From: URNF01 sp045594105
Lineage (GTDB): Bacteria > Bacillota > Clostridia > Oscillospirales > Acutalibacteraceae
Assembly: GCA_045594105.1 (NCBI GenBank)
Contig: JAZNXY010000124.1
Location: forward strand, 1-23,574
Direction of reading: 5' to 3'
DNA length: 23,574 nt
Of this stretch, positions 1-8,199 are shown piece by piece. The stretch's first letter is position 1; every line of letters begins with the position of its first letter. The position numbers and the translations under genes were made by a program. The notes beneath the pieces are model-generated. The model saw only the letters and a program-made list of their open reading frames with translations, had not been told where the DNA came from and searched no databases.

Positions 1-1212
1 AACGGTGTAGATTTTGATACCTATTTTGACAACTATCCCAATGCGGAAGGGTATTTCGGCAAATACGGCGGTGTATACGTAGACGATAAGCTGAAGGCGG
101 CAATGAAGGAGATTACCGAAGCGTATTACTCTATCTGCCAATCCAGAAAGTTTATTGCCGAGCTGCGTCGTATCCGCAAGGAGTTTCAGGGCAGACCGAC
201 CCCTGTTTCCCACCTGGAACGTTTGTCTGATGCTCTGGGCGGTAAAGTGCAGTTGTACGCTAAACGTGAGGACTTGAACCACTCCGGTGCACATAAGCTT
301 AATCACTGTATGGGCGAAGCACTGCTTGCCAAGTATATGGGCAAAAAGAAGGTTATCGCTGAAACAGGCGCCGGTCAGCACGGTGTGGCGCTCGCTACCG
401 CAGCGGCATATTTCGGTTTGCAGTGCGATATTTATATGGGCTCTGTAGATATCGCCAAGCAGGCGCCTAACGTTGCCCGTATGAAGATTTTGGGTGCGAA
501 CGTCATTGAGGTTACCCACGGTCTTAAGACCTTAAAAGAAGCGGTTGATGCGGCATTTGACGCATACAGCAAAGAATACAAGGATGTTATTTACTGCATT
601 GGCTCGGTGTTGGGTCCGCATCCCTTCCCGATGATGGTGCGTGATTTCCAGAGTGTTGTCGGTATCGAAGCGAGAGAACAGTTTATCGATATGACAGGTC
701 ATTTGCCGAGCACTATTGTTGCGTGTGTCGGCGGCGGCAGTAATGCGGCGGGTCTGTTTGCCGGCTTCCTTAACGATCCTATCGATATTTACGGTGTAGA
801 GCCGCTCGGCAGAGGCGAAAAGCTGGGTGACCATGCCGCATCTCTCAAATACGGCACCGAGGGAATTATGCATGGCTTTAACAGCATTATGCTGAAAGAC
901 GAAAACGGCGATCCTGCCCCCGTATATTCGGTGGCAAGCGGTCTGGACTATCCCTCTTCGGGTCCCGAGCACGCCTTCTTGCAGGAAATCGGTCGTGTCA
1001 AATATGACGTTATTAACGATGAGGAAACCATTGATGCGTTCTTCAAGCTGTCTCGTATGGAGGGCATCATTCCTGCTATCGAAAGTGCTCACGCAGTAGC
1101 TTACGGTATGAAGCTTGCCAAACGTATGGAACACGGCTCGGTGCTTATCAATCTGTCCGGTCGTGGTGATAAGGATATGGACTACGTTATCGAAAACTAC
1201 GGTATTCGTTAA
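1..1212 (+). CDS. trpB: Tryptophan synthase beta chain, 5'-partial
   Basis: PLP enzyme that condenses indole with serine to give tryptophan; cytoplasmic, normally the beta subunit of the TrpA2B2 complex. The reading frame is open from the first base of the window, and the codons before the ATG at 103 encode the family's N-terminal segment (EGYFGKYGGVYV), so 103 is not the start and the true start lies upstream. About 403 codons are present against a usual 390-410, so few residues are missing. Visible motifs are the PLP lysine in GAHKLN (codon 295-297), AETGAGQHG with the catalytic Glu, GPHPFPMMVRDFQS, and the phosphate-binding GGGSNAAG. HKLNHCMGE and KQAPNVARM differ slightly from the commoner HKINNALGQ and RQALNVFRM but keep the catalytic residues. 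No other trp gene is visible; upstream is unseen. A terminator follows. Confidence 0.96.
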   Translation, partial: NGVDFDTYFDNYPNAEGYFGKYGGVYVDDKLKAAMKEITEAYYSICQSRKFIAELRRIRKEFQGRPTPVSHLERLSDALGGKVQLYAKREDLNHSGAHKLNHCMGEALLAKYMGKKKVIAETGAGQHGVALATAAAYFGLQCDIYMGSVDIAKQAPNVARMKILGANVIEVTHGLKTLKEAVDAAFDAYSKEYKDVIYCIGSVLGPHPFPMMVRDFQSVVGIEAREQFIDMTGHLPSTIVACVGGGSNAAGLFAGFLNDPIDIYGVEPLGRGEKLGDHAASLKYGTEGIMHGFNSIMLKDENGDPAPVYSVASGLDYPSSGPEHAFLQEIGRVKYDVINDEETIDAFFKLSRMEGIIPAIESAHAVAYGMKLAKRMEHGSVLINLSGRGDKDMDYVIENYGIR

Positions 1213-1234
1213 AAAACACAAAAAACTGCTATCA

Positions 1235-1270
1235 GAACGCCCGCAAGAGTTCCTTGCGGGCGTTCTTTTG
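1235..1270 (+). terminator. Intrinsic terminator after trpB
   Basis: A perfect 13-bp stem (GAACGCCCGCAAG, 1235-1247, with its complement at 1253-1265) has a 5-nt loop and is followed by TTTTG. It begins 22 bases after the trpB stop and separates trpB from the GH31 genes. Confidence 0.93.
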
Positions 1271-1334
1271 GGTCTTTTGCACAAATATTGTGGATTTTTT
1301 TGGCATTGAAAACCGTAAAAGTGCTATTTTCACA

Positions 1335-1363
1335 TTGTTTTTTATGGTTTTATTTGGTAAAAT
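1335..1363 (+). promoter_or_regulatory. Candidate promoter for the GH31 pair
   Basis: TTGTTT (1335-1340) and TAAAAT (1358-1363) are separated by 17 bp. The -10 matches 5 of 6 consensus positions, while the -35 is weak (TTG only). It is the best pair between the trpB terminator and the first GH31 start. A weak -35 would suit an activated or regulated promoter, but this is inference. Confidence 0.45.
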
Positions 1364-1371
1364 AAACATAA
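1342..1371 (+). repeat. AT-rich dyad overlapping the GH31 promoter
   Basis: TTTATTT (1349-1355) and AAATAAA (1360-1366) form a perfect 7-bp inverted repeat around GGTA. It is extended by TTATG (1342-1346) and CATAA (1367-1371), with two unpaired bases on the left. It covers the -10 box, as a repressor operator would. The low GC content makes a chance origin possible. Confidence 0.35.
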
Positions 1372-1413
1372 CAAAGTAGGGAAATGCCTTGTGAGAGAGA
1401 AAGGGTGTTTTTT

Positions 1414-3741
1414 ATGGGATATTCGGGTTGTCCGCATATGCCGGAATTTGATGTACAGTGGTGCAATTCCACGGCGGTCACTTCTATTCAAAAACAGGAA
1501 AAAACTTTTGTGGTTCGTGTGAAAATTGGTACAAAAACACGCACTTTGGCGGTGACGTTCCCCAAGGTCGGCGGTGTACGTTTCACCGAAACCGAGGGCT
1601 TCTTTAAATATGATGACACTTTGTCGATTACATACAGCGGCAAGAAGAATCTGCGTGCTGCGGCAGGAGATACCGCTGTCGTATTCCGGAAGGATGACGT
1701 AAAGGGCTTTTTACTGGACGTGCAGAAAAACGGCAAAACGGTATTGTCGCTGGACGGTGAAAGCTTTGCGTTTGGCTTTGTCGGCAATAAAATCAAAAAG
1801 CAGAAAAAGATTAAGTTCACTGCACCGTTTGCAGACGGCGAAATGCTGTACGGGTTAGGTGAGAGATATAACAAATTTAATCAGGTTGGTTGCCGTGCTT
1901 ATTTATGGAACTTGGATACTGCGTTCGGTAAAGATGCGCAGGAAAGTTATCAGAACATTCCGTTGCTGCACAGCACCGCAGGATATACGTTGTTCTTTAA
2001 CAATACCTACGGCGGTCGGGCGGATTTTGGTGTAGAGAAAGCAAATGTATACACGTTTGATTATTTGGGTACGGCGTTTGACCTGTTTGTATTTACCGGT
2101 ACGCCGCTTGAAAATCTGGATTGCTACACCACTATTACGGGTCGTCCTATTTTGCCGCCTAAGTGGGCATATCAGTACTGGATGGGCGGTGGTTTAGGCG
2201 CGTGGATGTACGAAGGCAGAAGCTTTGCCGAAAATCTGCGTGAATATTTGGACGGCTATGCGGCAATGGGCATTAAACATGTTGCCGCTTGCTACGGTGA
2301 ATCCGGCCCTTGTAAGACACCGGAGTGCTATGAAATGCTTAAAGAATCCGGTTGTCGTATGCATTTCTGGAATCATCCGAGCTTGGCACAGGAACATGGT
2401 TTGCGTGTAGAGGGTGACGATTTCGAGCGTGAAGGCAAAACGGCGCAAGAACACGTGACCTACGTCGGCAAAAAAATATACGGCAGTGATGCGTTGGAAG
2501 ACCAACCGTATCCGCAGGAAAAGAAAAACGGAAAATGGATTATTCCGAGCACGTGGTTTGATTTTACACATCCCAATGTCGGTAAACTGCTGGAAAAACG
2601 CTTCGAGCGCTATTTCAAGCTCGGTCTGAAAGGCGCTATGGTAGATTTCGGTGAGTTTATCAAACCTGAGTGGAAATTGCACAGTGGTGAGATGGGCGAA
2701 ACCGCACATAACCAGCATGCCTATTGGTACGGCAAAGCGATGTTTGAAACGTTCCATAAATACTGTGGCGACGACCATGTGCTGTACCAGCGCGCAGGAT
2801 GTGCAGGCAGCCAGCATTGGACGGTAAACTTCGGCGGCGACCAGTCCGGCAACCCGAAGGGCCTTAATCAGGCGCTGGCGGGTCTTGTGACTTCTGCGGC
2901 GTCCGGTATGCCGACCTGGGGCAGCGATATTGCAGGACTTGGCGGTGTACCTACCAACGAAACCTATGTCCGCTGGCTCCAGCACGGTACGTTCAGCCCG
3001 ATTATGCGTGCACACGCAGGTGGTGGCCGTCCCGGCTCTAATCCATGGAACTACGGCGATACCGCGATTTCCGAATTCAAAAAACTGTATTGGTGGCGTG
3101 AAAATATGCTGCCCTACATTTACAGTCACGCAGTGAATGCACATAAGACGGGCTCTCCCATTGCGTACCCGTTGGTACTGCTGTTCCCCGAAGATAAAGC
3201 GGCGGTAGCAGAAGATCAGTATATGTTCGGTACGGAATTGCTGGTAGCACCTGTGACTATTGATCATCTGAACTGGCGTATGGTGAAATTCCCGAAAGGA
3301 AAATGGTTTAATCTGTGGACGGGCGAAATGACAGACGGCGGCAGAGAATTGTATGTGTCTGCACCCATTAATACCATTCCCGTGTATCTGCGTGAAGGTG
3401 CCGTTATGGTTTTGGAATTGCCTGCAGAAACACTGAAACCTTGCGAAAATATGGATGAAGTGCCGCGCGTAGATGCATTGTTGGTTGCACCGACCACCGT
3501 CAAACGTGAACTGGTACACAACGTGGATAAAGATACTGCCTATACCTTTGTTACTGAAAAAGTAGCAGACGAAACGGTGACCGTGACCAATAAGGACGGT
3601 TTTGATGCAAAAGCGGTATTGGTATGCGGCGTTGAAGCGAAGAAAGTATTGGTAGACGGCAAAGAAGTGGCATTCACCACTGAAGATAATAAAACGACCG
3701 TACGTGTTGACGGCGGCTTTAAAACAGTACAGGTTTGGTAA
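1414..3741 (+). CDS. GH31 family alpha-glycosidase, first paralogue
   Basis: Retaining glycoside hydrolase of family 31 that removes alpha-linked sugars; substrate not determinable here. The ATG at 1414 is preferred over the in-frame ATG at 1384: it follows GAGAGAAAGGG by 8 bases and aligns with the start of the downstream paralogue (MGYSGCPHMP versus MAYSKCPKMP). That gives 775 aa. Residues about 1-240 form the N-terminal beta-sandwich, about 250-600 the barrel, and the rest the C-terminal beta domains. The nucleophile is Asp411 in MVDFGEF and the acid/base is Asp476 in FGGDQ, the arrangement seen in the YicI (alpha-xylosidase) and YihQ (sulfoquinovosidase) branch. No signal peptide or membrane segment is present, so it should act in the cytoplasm on imported oligosaccharides. 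No transporter gene lies nearby. The next gene starts 27 bases downstream. Confidence 0.9.
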   Translation: MGYSGCPHMPEFDVQWCNSTAVTSIQKQEKTFVVRVKIGTKTRTLAVTFPKVGGVRFTETEGFFKYDDTLSITYSGKKNLRAAAGDTAVVFRKDDVKGFLLDVQKNGKTVLSLDGESFAFGFVGNKIKKQKKIKFTAPFADGEMLYGLGERYNKFNQVGCRAYLWNLDTAFGKDAQESYQNIPLLHSTAGYTLFFNNTYGGRADFGVEKANVYTFDYLGTAFDLFVFTGTPLENLDCYTTITGRPILPPKWAYQYWMGGGLGAWMYEGRSFAENLREYLDGYAAMGIKHVAACYGESGPCKTPECYEMLKESGCRMHFWNHPSLAQEHGLRVEGDDFEREGKTAQEHVTYVGKKIYGSDALEDQPYPQEKKNGKWIIPSTWFDFTHPNVGKLLEKRFERYFKLGLKGAMVDFGEFIKPEWKLHSGEMGETAHNQHAYWYGKAMFETFHKYCGDDHVLYQRAGCAGSQHWTVNFGGDQSGNPKGLNQALAGLVTSAASGMPTWGSDIAGLGGVPTNETYVRWLQHGTFSPIMRAHAGGGRPGSNPWNYGDTAISEFKKLYWWRENMLPYIYSHAVNAHKTGSPIAYPLVLLFPEDKAAVAEDQYMFGTELLVAPVTIDHLNWRMVKFPKGKWFNLWTGEMTDGGRELYVSAPINTIPVYLREGAVMVLELPAETLKPCENMDEVPRVDALLVAPTTVKRELVHNVDKDTAYTFVTEKVADETVTVTNKDGFDAKAVLVCGVEAKKVLVDGKEVAFTTEDNKTTVRVDGGFKTVQVW

Positions 3742-3768
3742 ATGAACATATAAAGGGAGAGAAATGTT

Positions 3769-6063
3769 ATGGCATACAGTAAATGTCCGAAAATGCCGGT
3801 GATTCCGGTGGAATGGCAGACAAACACAACGGTGACCTCGGTGCAGAAAGGCGCAGATGCCTTTGTGTTCCGCACCAAAGCAGGTGGCAAGGCATTCAGC
3901 TTCGCAGTAACCTTCCCGAAGGTTGGCGGTGTACGCATCACCGAAAGCAAAGGTTTTTTTGACAGTGCCGATAACTATCCGGTTACCTATAGCGGGAAAA
4001 AGGTGCTGAAAATCAGCGGCGGCAAAGAGACCGTTCTCTTTAGCAGGGATGAAGAAAAGACATTCCTGCTGCAGATCGTCGGCAAAGACGGTAAGCCGGT
4101 GTTTGTTTTAGATGGTAACAGTATCGAATTCGGCTTTGCAGGCAACAAAATCAAAAAGGTTAAAAAGGTGAAATTCAACATCGCTTTCACCAACGATGAA
4201 ATGCTGTACGGTCTCGGTGAACGTACCAACACGTTAGACCAGGTTGGCCACGATGTGATGACCTGGAACGTGGATACCGCTATTCACAATCCCAATGGCG
4301 ACAACGGCAAAGACCATAACGAAGCATATAAAAACGTTCCTGTGTTGCATAGCACCAAAGGATATTGCTTGTTTGTCAACTCTATGTACGCAGGTTGGTA
4401 TGATTTCGGTAAGACCGTACCGAATGTATACAGTCTTGATTTCAACGGTCCTACAACCGATCTCTTTGTGTTTACAGGCACGCCTAAGGAAAACCTCAAA
4501 TCCTATACCGATTTGACCGGACATACCATTGTTCCGCCGAAATGGACCTTCCAGTATTGGATGGGCGGCGGCGCACCGCAGTGGAGAAATCCCGAAGATC
4601 CTCAGGATAAGGAATATTACAAAACCTGCTTCCGTAACTATATCCAGGGGTATGCAGATTTAGGTATTCATCACATTGCGGCTTGTTACGGTGAAGGACA
4701 GCCCTCTCTGAATAAGGAAGGTTACGAAATTGCCGCAGAACACGGTATTCGTATGCTGGTTTGGAATCACCCGAGTTTAAATATGGACTTTTGTAAAGAA
4801 GTACTCGGCACCGATGACTGGGCGCTTCTGCCTCGTATTACCGATAAACACAATAAGCCCGCAAAGGTGGAAACGGGCGGTCCCTGGATTGACTTTACCA
4901 ACCCCAATACCATTATCGCTTTGCGTGCACACTATAAAAAATACTTCGATTGGGGCCTCAAAGGCGCTATGATCGACTTTGGCGAATTCGTACCTGCGGA
5001 TGCGCTGATGTGGAACGGCAAAGACGGTAACGCTATGCATAACGAGCATTCCTATTGGTATGCGAAGGTTATGAAACAGCTCTTCGACGAAAACTGCGGC
5101 GATGACTATATCCTGTTCGAACGCTCTGCTTGTGCAGGCAGCCAGGGCTTTGTTGCCAACTTCGGCGGTGACCAGGCGGCACGTTTCTATGGCTTGAAAC
5201 AGGCATTCTACGCAGGTCTTACCATTGGTGCTTCCGGCTTTAATATCTGGGGCAGTGATATTGGCGGTTACCACGGTACGCCTACCCCCGAATTGTTTAT
5301 GCGTTGGATGGCATACGGTGCGTTCAGCCCGATTATGCGTTCGCACGGTATCGGCATGGAACGCAACCCGTGGGCGTATGGCGAACAGGCCACCGAGTTC
5401 TTTAAGAAGCTCTACTGGTGGCGTGAAAATATGCTGGATTATATGTACAGCAACGCCATTAACAGCCACTATACCGCAGAACCGATGATGCGTGTGATGG
5501 CTATCGAATTCCCCGAAGATGAGTTTGCTAAGGTGGATACCCAGTATATGTTCGGTTCCGAGCTGCTGGTTGCTCCCGTTATCGAAGAGGGTCGCCGCTG
5601 CAAGATGGTTGCCTTCCCGAAAGGTAACTGGGTTGACCTGTGGACCGCTCAAAACTATGCAGGCGGTCGTAAGGCAATGGTTGAGGCGGATTACGATGTG
5701 ATTCCCGTGTATCTCCGTGCCGGTGCCGCTATGGTGCTGAACGTTACCGAAAGTCTTGAAATCTGCGAGAATATGGAGGATAAGAAGGTCGTGAAAGCCC
5801 TTCTTACTACCCCTGCAGACGCAAAACGTGAGGTTGTGCATTATACCGATAAGGATAATAAGTACACCTTCTTGACAGAAAAACAAGCTGACGAAGCGGT
5901 AACCGTTACCAACAAGGACGGTCTTGCACTCGAAGCGGTATTGGTATACGGTGTGGAAGCCACCCGTGTTATTGCGGACGGCAAAGACGTTGCTTTTACT
6001 GTGGAAAACAACAAAACCAAAGTGCTTCTGCCGGATGGCTTTAAGGAATTGGAAGTATTTTAA
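3769..6063 (+). CDS. GH31 family alpha-glycosidase, second paralogue
   Basis: A 764-aa GH31 enzyme co-directional with and clearly paralogous to the preceding gene. By eye about half of the residues agree over the full length, including the C-terminal extension rich in TVTNKDG-type strands. Start ATG 3769 follows AAGGGAGAG closely. The nucleophile is Asp403 in MIDFGEF and the acid/base is Asp468 in FGGDQ. SPIMRSHG and WWRENML are further barrel signatures. It differs from its neighbour by an insertion before the barrel (about residues 270-285, NPEDPQDKEYY) and by the loops after the nucleophile, so the two probably cleave different substrates or linkages. It lacks a signal peptide, so it is cytoplasmic. 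A strong terminator follows, closing the two-gene unit. Confidence 0.9.
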   Translation: MAYSKCPKMPVIPVEWQTNTTVTSVQKGADAFVFRTKAGGKAFSFAVTFPKVGGVRITESKGFFDSADNYPVTYSGKKVLKISGGKETVLFSRDEEKTFLLQIVGKDGKPVFVLDGNSIEFGFAGNKIKKVKKVKFNIAFTNDEMLYGLGERTNTLDQVGHDVMTWNVDTAIHNPNGDNGKDHNEAYKNVPVLHSTKGYCLFVNSMYAGWYDFGKTVPNVYSLDFNGPTTDLFVFTGTPKENLKSYTDLTGHTIVPPKWTFQYWMGGGAPQWRNPEDPQDKEYYKTCFRNYIQGYADLGIHHIAACYGEGQPSLNKEGYEIAAEHGIRMLVWNHPSLNMDFCKEVLGTDDWALLPRITDKHNKPAKVETGGPWIDFTNPNTIIALRAHYKKYFDWGLKGAMIDFGEFVPADALMWNGKDGNAMHNEHSYWYAKVMKQLFDENCGDDYILFERSACAGSQGFVANFGGDQAARFYGLKQAFYAGLTIGASGFNIWGSDIGGYHGTPTPELFMRWMAYGAFSPIMRSHGIGMERNPWAYGEQATEFFKKLYWWRENMLDYMYSNAINSHYTAEPMMRVMAIEFPEDEFAKVDTQYMFGSELLVAPVIEEGRRCKMVAFPKGNWVDLWTAQNYAGGRKAMVEADYDVIPVYLRAGAAMVLNVTESLEICENMEDKKVVKALLTTPADAKREVVHYTDKDNKYTFLTEKQADEAVTVTNKDGLALEAVLVYGVEATRVIADGKDVAFTVENNKTKVLLPDGFKELEVF

Positions 6064-6066
6064 GAG

Positions 6067-6100
6067 AAAACCGCGAGGATGTTTCCTCGCGGTTTTTCGT
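6067..6100 (+). terminator. Intrinsic terminator after the GH31 pair
   Basis: AAAACCGCGAGGA (6067-6079) pairs with its complement (6084-6096) around a TGTT loop. The stem ends in a T run. It starts 3 bases after the stop codon. Confidence 0.92.
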
Positions 6101-6119
6101 TGTAAAAAACGATGCGAGA

Positions 6120-6148
6120 TTGACAGAAACCTATAAAAAGAGTATACT
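6120..6148 (+). promoter_or_regulatory. Strong sigma-A promoter of the lipoprotein/two-component unit
   Basis: TTGACA (6120-6125), a 17-bp spacer, and TATACT (6143-6148) match the vegetative consensus at 11 of 12 positions. Transcription should start near 6155, about 30 bases before the GTG start of the next gene. The in-frame TTG at 6120 lies inside the -35 box and so cannot be the translation start. Confidence 0.88.
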
Positions 6149-6185
6149 AATATGGAATATATGTAATGAAAGGGGCGTGTCGGTT

Positions 6186-7487
6186 GTGAAAGCGAAAATT
6201 GCGGTACTGCTGCTTGTGTTATCATTGCTTTTGTGCGGATGTATGGATATTGAATCGTATTTACAACCGCCGCACCCCGAAGGACAGCAGCAGGCGGTGT
6301 ATACTGCCTTGACACAAGCATTGTCTCGCGGCGAAACAGGTGACGTCTATACATTGAAATATGCCTCGGTAAACAACACCTCTTCTGCATTTGTGATGCT
6401 GAACGCAGACGGCAATCTGACGCAAAAGGACGATGCTGTGCTTGCGGTGGCATTTTATACGCCACGTGGCGGAGAACGTGTGTATCTTGCACTACTGCGC
6501 CGTGAACAAAGCGGTTGGGAAACGGTGACCTACGTAAAAGGGGAAGGTACCGATTTGCACACTGCAGCGGTGGCGGATTTGGACGGAGACGGCACCACGG
6601 AGCTGTTGCTTGGCTGGGATTTGTTCAGCCAGGAATATCAGTTGAGCATTTATCGTTTGGATGAAACCCTGCATGCTGTGAAAGACGTGGGCAGATATAC
6701 CGCATTTCTGACAAAGGATATGGATGCGGATGCGAAGGATGATATTTTGCTGTTACATATCGGTGACGGCACTACGGCCACCCTTTGCCGATATGAAAAC
6801 AAAAGTGTTACGGTAGTGGATACTGTGTCCTTGCGTGACGATGTACGCAGCTTTGAAAAGCTGTTCGCAGGATATACCACAAGTGGTGATGACGGCGTCT
6901 ATATGGATGTCAGATTGGCGGCCGATACGTATGCAACGCTGTTGGTATATTGGAACGGAACAAACCTGTGTGCACCGCTGTTTAATACCGAGACCGGCAA
7001 TGCCATGGTGGCAGACCGTATCCCTGCGGTTTCGGTGATGGATGCAGACGGCAACGGTGTTCCCGAAATCCCTGTGACCACCCGCTTGGCAGACGGTGAA
7101 CAAGCCAAGCCCGAAGAAACGTGGCGTTGGCTTACCGAATGGTATACGTGGGATGTGGCGAGTGGCACGGCCGTGCGGCAGTTTGGCAGTATTGTCAACA
7201 GTGCTGACGGATATAGTGTTGAGCTGGAAGAGGACTGGATCGATGCGGTGGTCACCCGTTATGATACACAAACGTGTACCTTGTGGCTGGACTATAAGAC
7301 GACGGAAGGTATGCAGCCGTTTTTGGCTATACAGAACACCGCCGCTTTGCGTAACCCCGTTTCACCTGCTGAAGGGTATACGTTTGAAATGCTGCCGGGT
7401 AGCTTGCCGCTGAAAATATGGTACGAAAGTGAAACACCGTTTCATCTGACTACCGAGAAGGTCAGCTATATGCTGGTGGAACTGTAA
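6186..7487 (+). CDS. Lipoprotein with FG-GAP/VCBS-like repeats
   Basis: Exported lipoprotein, probably anchored to the outer face of the membrane; exact function unknown. GTG 6186 is chosen because AAAGGGG (6169-6175) lies 10 bases upstream and it opens a classical lipoprotein signal (KAKIAVLLLVLSLLLCGC; lipobox LCGC). GTG 6177 is a less well spaced alternative. The mature part carries Asp-rich calcium-type loops of the integrin FG-GAP/VCBS kind: DLDGDG (131-136), DADAKDD (180-186) and DADGNG (286-291), each followed by a hydrophobic strand. This suggests a partial beta-propeller, a fold used in ligand or surface binding. It is the first gene of the unit, and the response regulator starts 12 bases after its stop. 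I infer it acts with the sensor kinase, as ligand-binding partner or as output, but the sequence does not prove that. Confidence 0.8.
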   Translation: MKAKIAVLLLVLSLLLCGCMDIESYLQPPHPEGQQQAVYTALTQALSRGETGDVYTLKYASVNNTSSAFVMLNADGNLTQKDDAVLAVAFYTPRGGERVYLALLRREQSGWETVTYVKGEGTDLHTAAVADLDGDGTTELLLGWDLFSQEYQLSIYRLDETLHAVKDVGRYTAFLTKDMDADAKDDILLLHIGDGTTATLCRYENKSVTVVDTVSLRDDVRSFEKLFAGYTTSGDDGVYMDVRLAADTYATLLVYWNGTNLCAPLFNTETGNAMVADRIPAVSVMDADGNGVPEIPVTTRLADGEQAKPEETWRWLTEWYTWDVASGTAVRQFGSIVNSADGYSVELEEDWIDAVVTRYDTQTCTLWLDYKTTEGMQPFLAIQNTAALRNPVSPAEGYTFEMLPGSLPLKIWYESETPFHLTTEKVSYMLVEL

Positions 7488-7499
7488 GGAGGCGGTAAT

Positions 7500-8186
7500 T
7501 TGAAGCACATATTGGTTTGTGAGGACGAAGCCGCTATCCGTGAGTTTGTTGTGTTTAACCTGCAACGAGCGGGCTATACCGTTTTGGCGGCTGATAGCGG
7601 AGAAAAGGCGTTAGAGCTGTACGAAGCAGCAGCCGAGCCGATAGATATTGCACTGCTGGATGTCATGCTGCCGGGGATAGACGGCTTTACCGTTTGTGAA
7701 CGGCTGCGTGAAAAGAATGCTGCTATCGGAATTGTCATGTTAACGGCTCGTTCGCAGGAAGCCGAAAAAATTATGGGCTTGCAGAAGGGCGCTGACGATT
7801 ATGTGACAAAGCCCTTCAGCCCTGCGGAACTGGTGGCACGTGTGGAAGCATTGTACCGTCGTGTACAGGTTGCCCATGAGAAAAACGAGACGCTGGTACG
7901 TGGTGATTTTGTTTTGGATATGCACAGCCACGTGTTGCGTGTAAAGGACACCCCTGTGGAACTGACCCAAACGGAGTTTCAGATATTGGAGTTTTTCTTT
8001 TTGCATCCGCAAATGTGTCATAAACGGGAAGCTATCATACAACACGTGTGGGGAGATGCCTATGTGGGCGATCCGAAAGTGGTGGATGTCAATTTGCGTC
8101 GTCTGCGTATGAAGATAGAAAAAGATCCTTCCGCACCGAGACACCTGATTACCGAGTGGAAAAAGGGATATAAGTGGGAGGACTGA
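7500..8186 (+). CDS. OmpR/PhoB-family response regulator
   Basis: Cytoplasmic DNA-binding response regulator of 228 aa. The receiver domain (about 1-120) has the acidic pair Glu8/Asp9, phospho-acceptor Asp54 in LLDVMLPG, Thr82 in MLTA and Lys104 in TKPF, so it should be fully functional. The C-terminal winged-helix domain (about 128-227) ends with the typical VDVNLRRLRMKIE recognition helix and a GYKWE hairpin. The start is TTG 7500, preceded by AAGGAGG (7486-7492), which overlaps the stop of the lipoprotein gene. The partner kinase starts 13 bases after its stop, so the two form a standard pair. The overall layout resembles PhoB, WalR and ResD, but the regulon cannot be deduced. Confidence 0.95.
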   Translation: MKHILVCEDEAAIREFVVFNLQRAGYTVLAADSGEKALELYEAAAEPIDIALLDVMLPGIDGFTVCERLREKNAAIGIVMLTARSQEAEKIMGLQKGADDYVTKPFSPAELVARVEALYRRVQVAHEKNETLVRGDFVLDMHSHVLRVKDTPVELTQTEFQILEFFFLHPQMCHKREAIIQHVWGDAYVGDPKVVDVNLRRLRMKIEKDPSAPRHLITEWKKGYKWED

Positions 8187-8199
8187 AAGGAGGAACGGT

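Noticed and set aside
1307..1320. A catabolite-response (cre) like sequence, TGAAAACCGTAAAA, upstream of the GH31 promoter.
   Set aside because: Two fixed positions of the cre consensus are wrong, including the G of the central CG, which is normally invariant. Too weak to list as a site.
1414..6063. Assigning either GH31 enzyme as a sulfoquinovosidase (YihQ) or alpha-xylosidase (YicI).
   Set aside because: The DFGE and GGDQ motifs are shared with both groups, but I could not place the sulfonate-binding Arg/Trp/Tyr set or the xylose-pocket residues with confidence.
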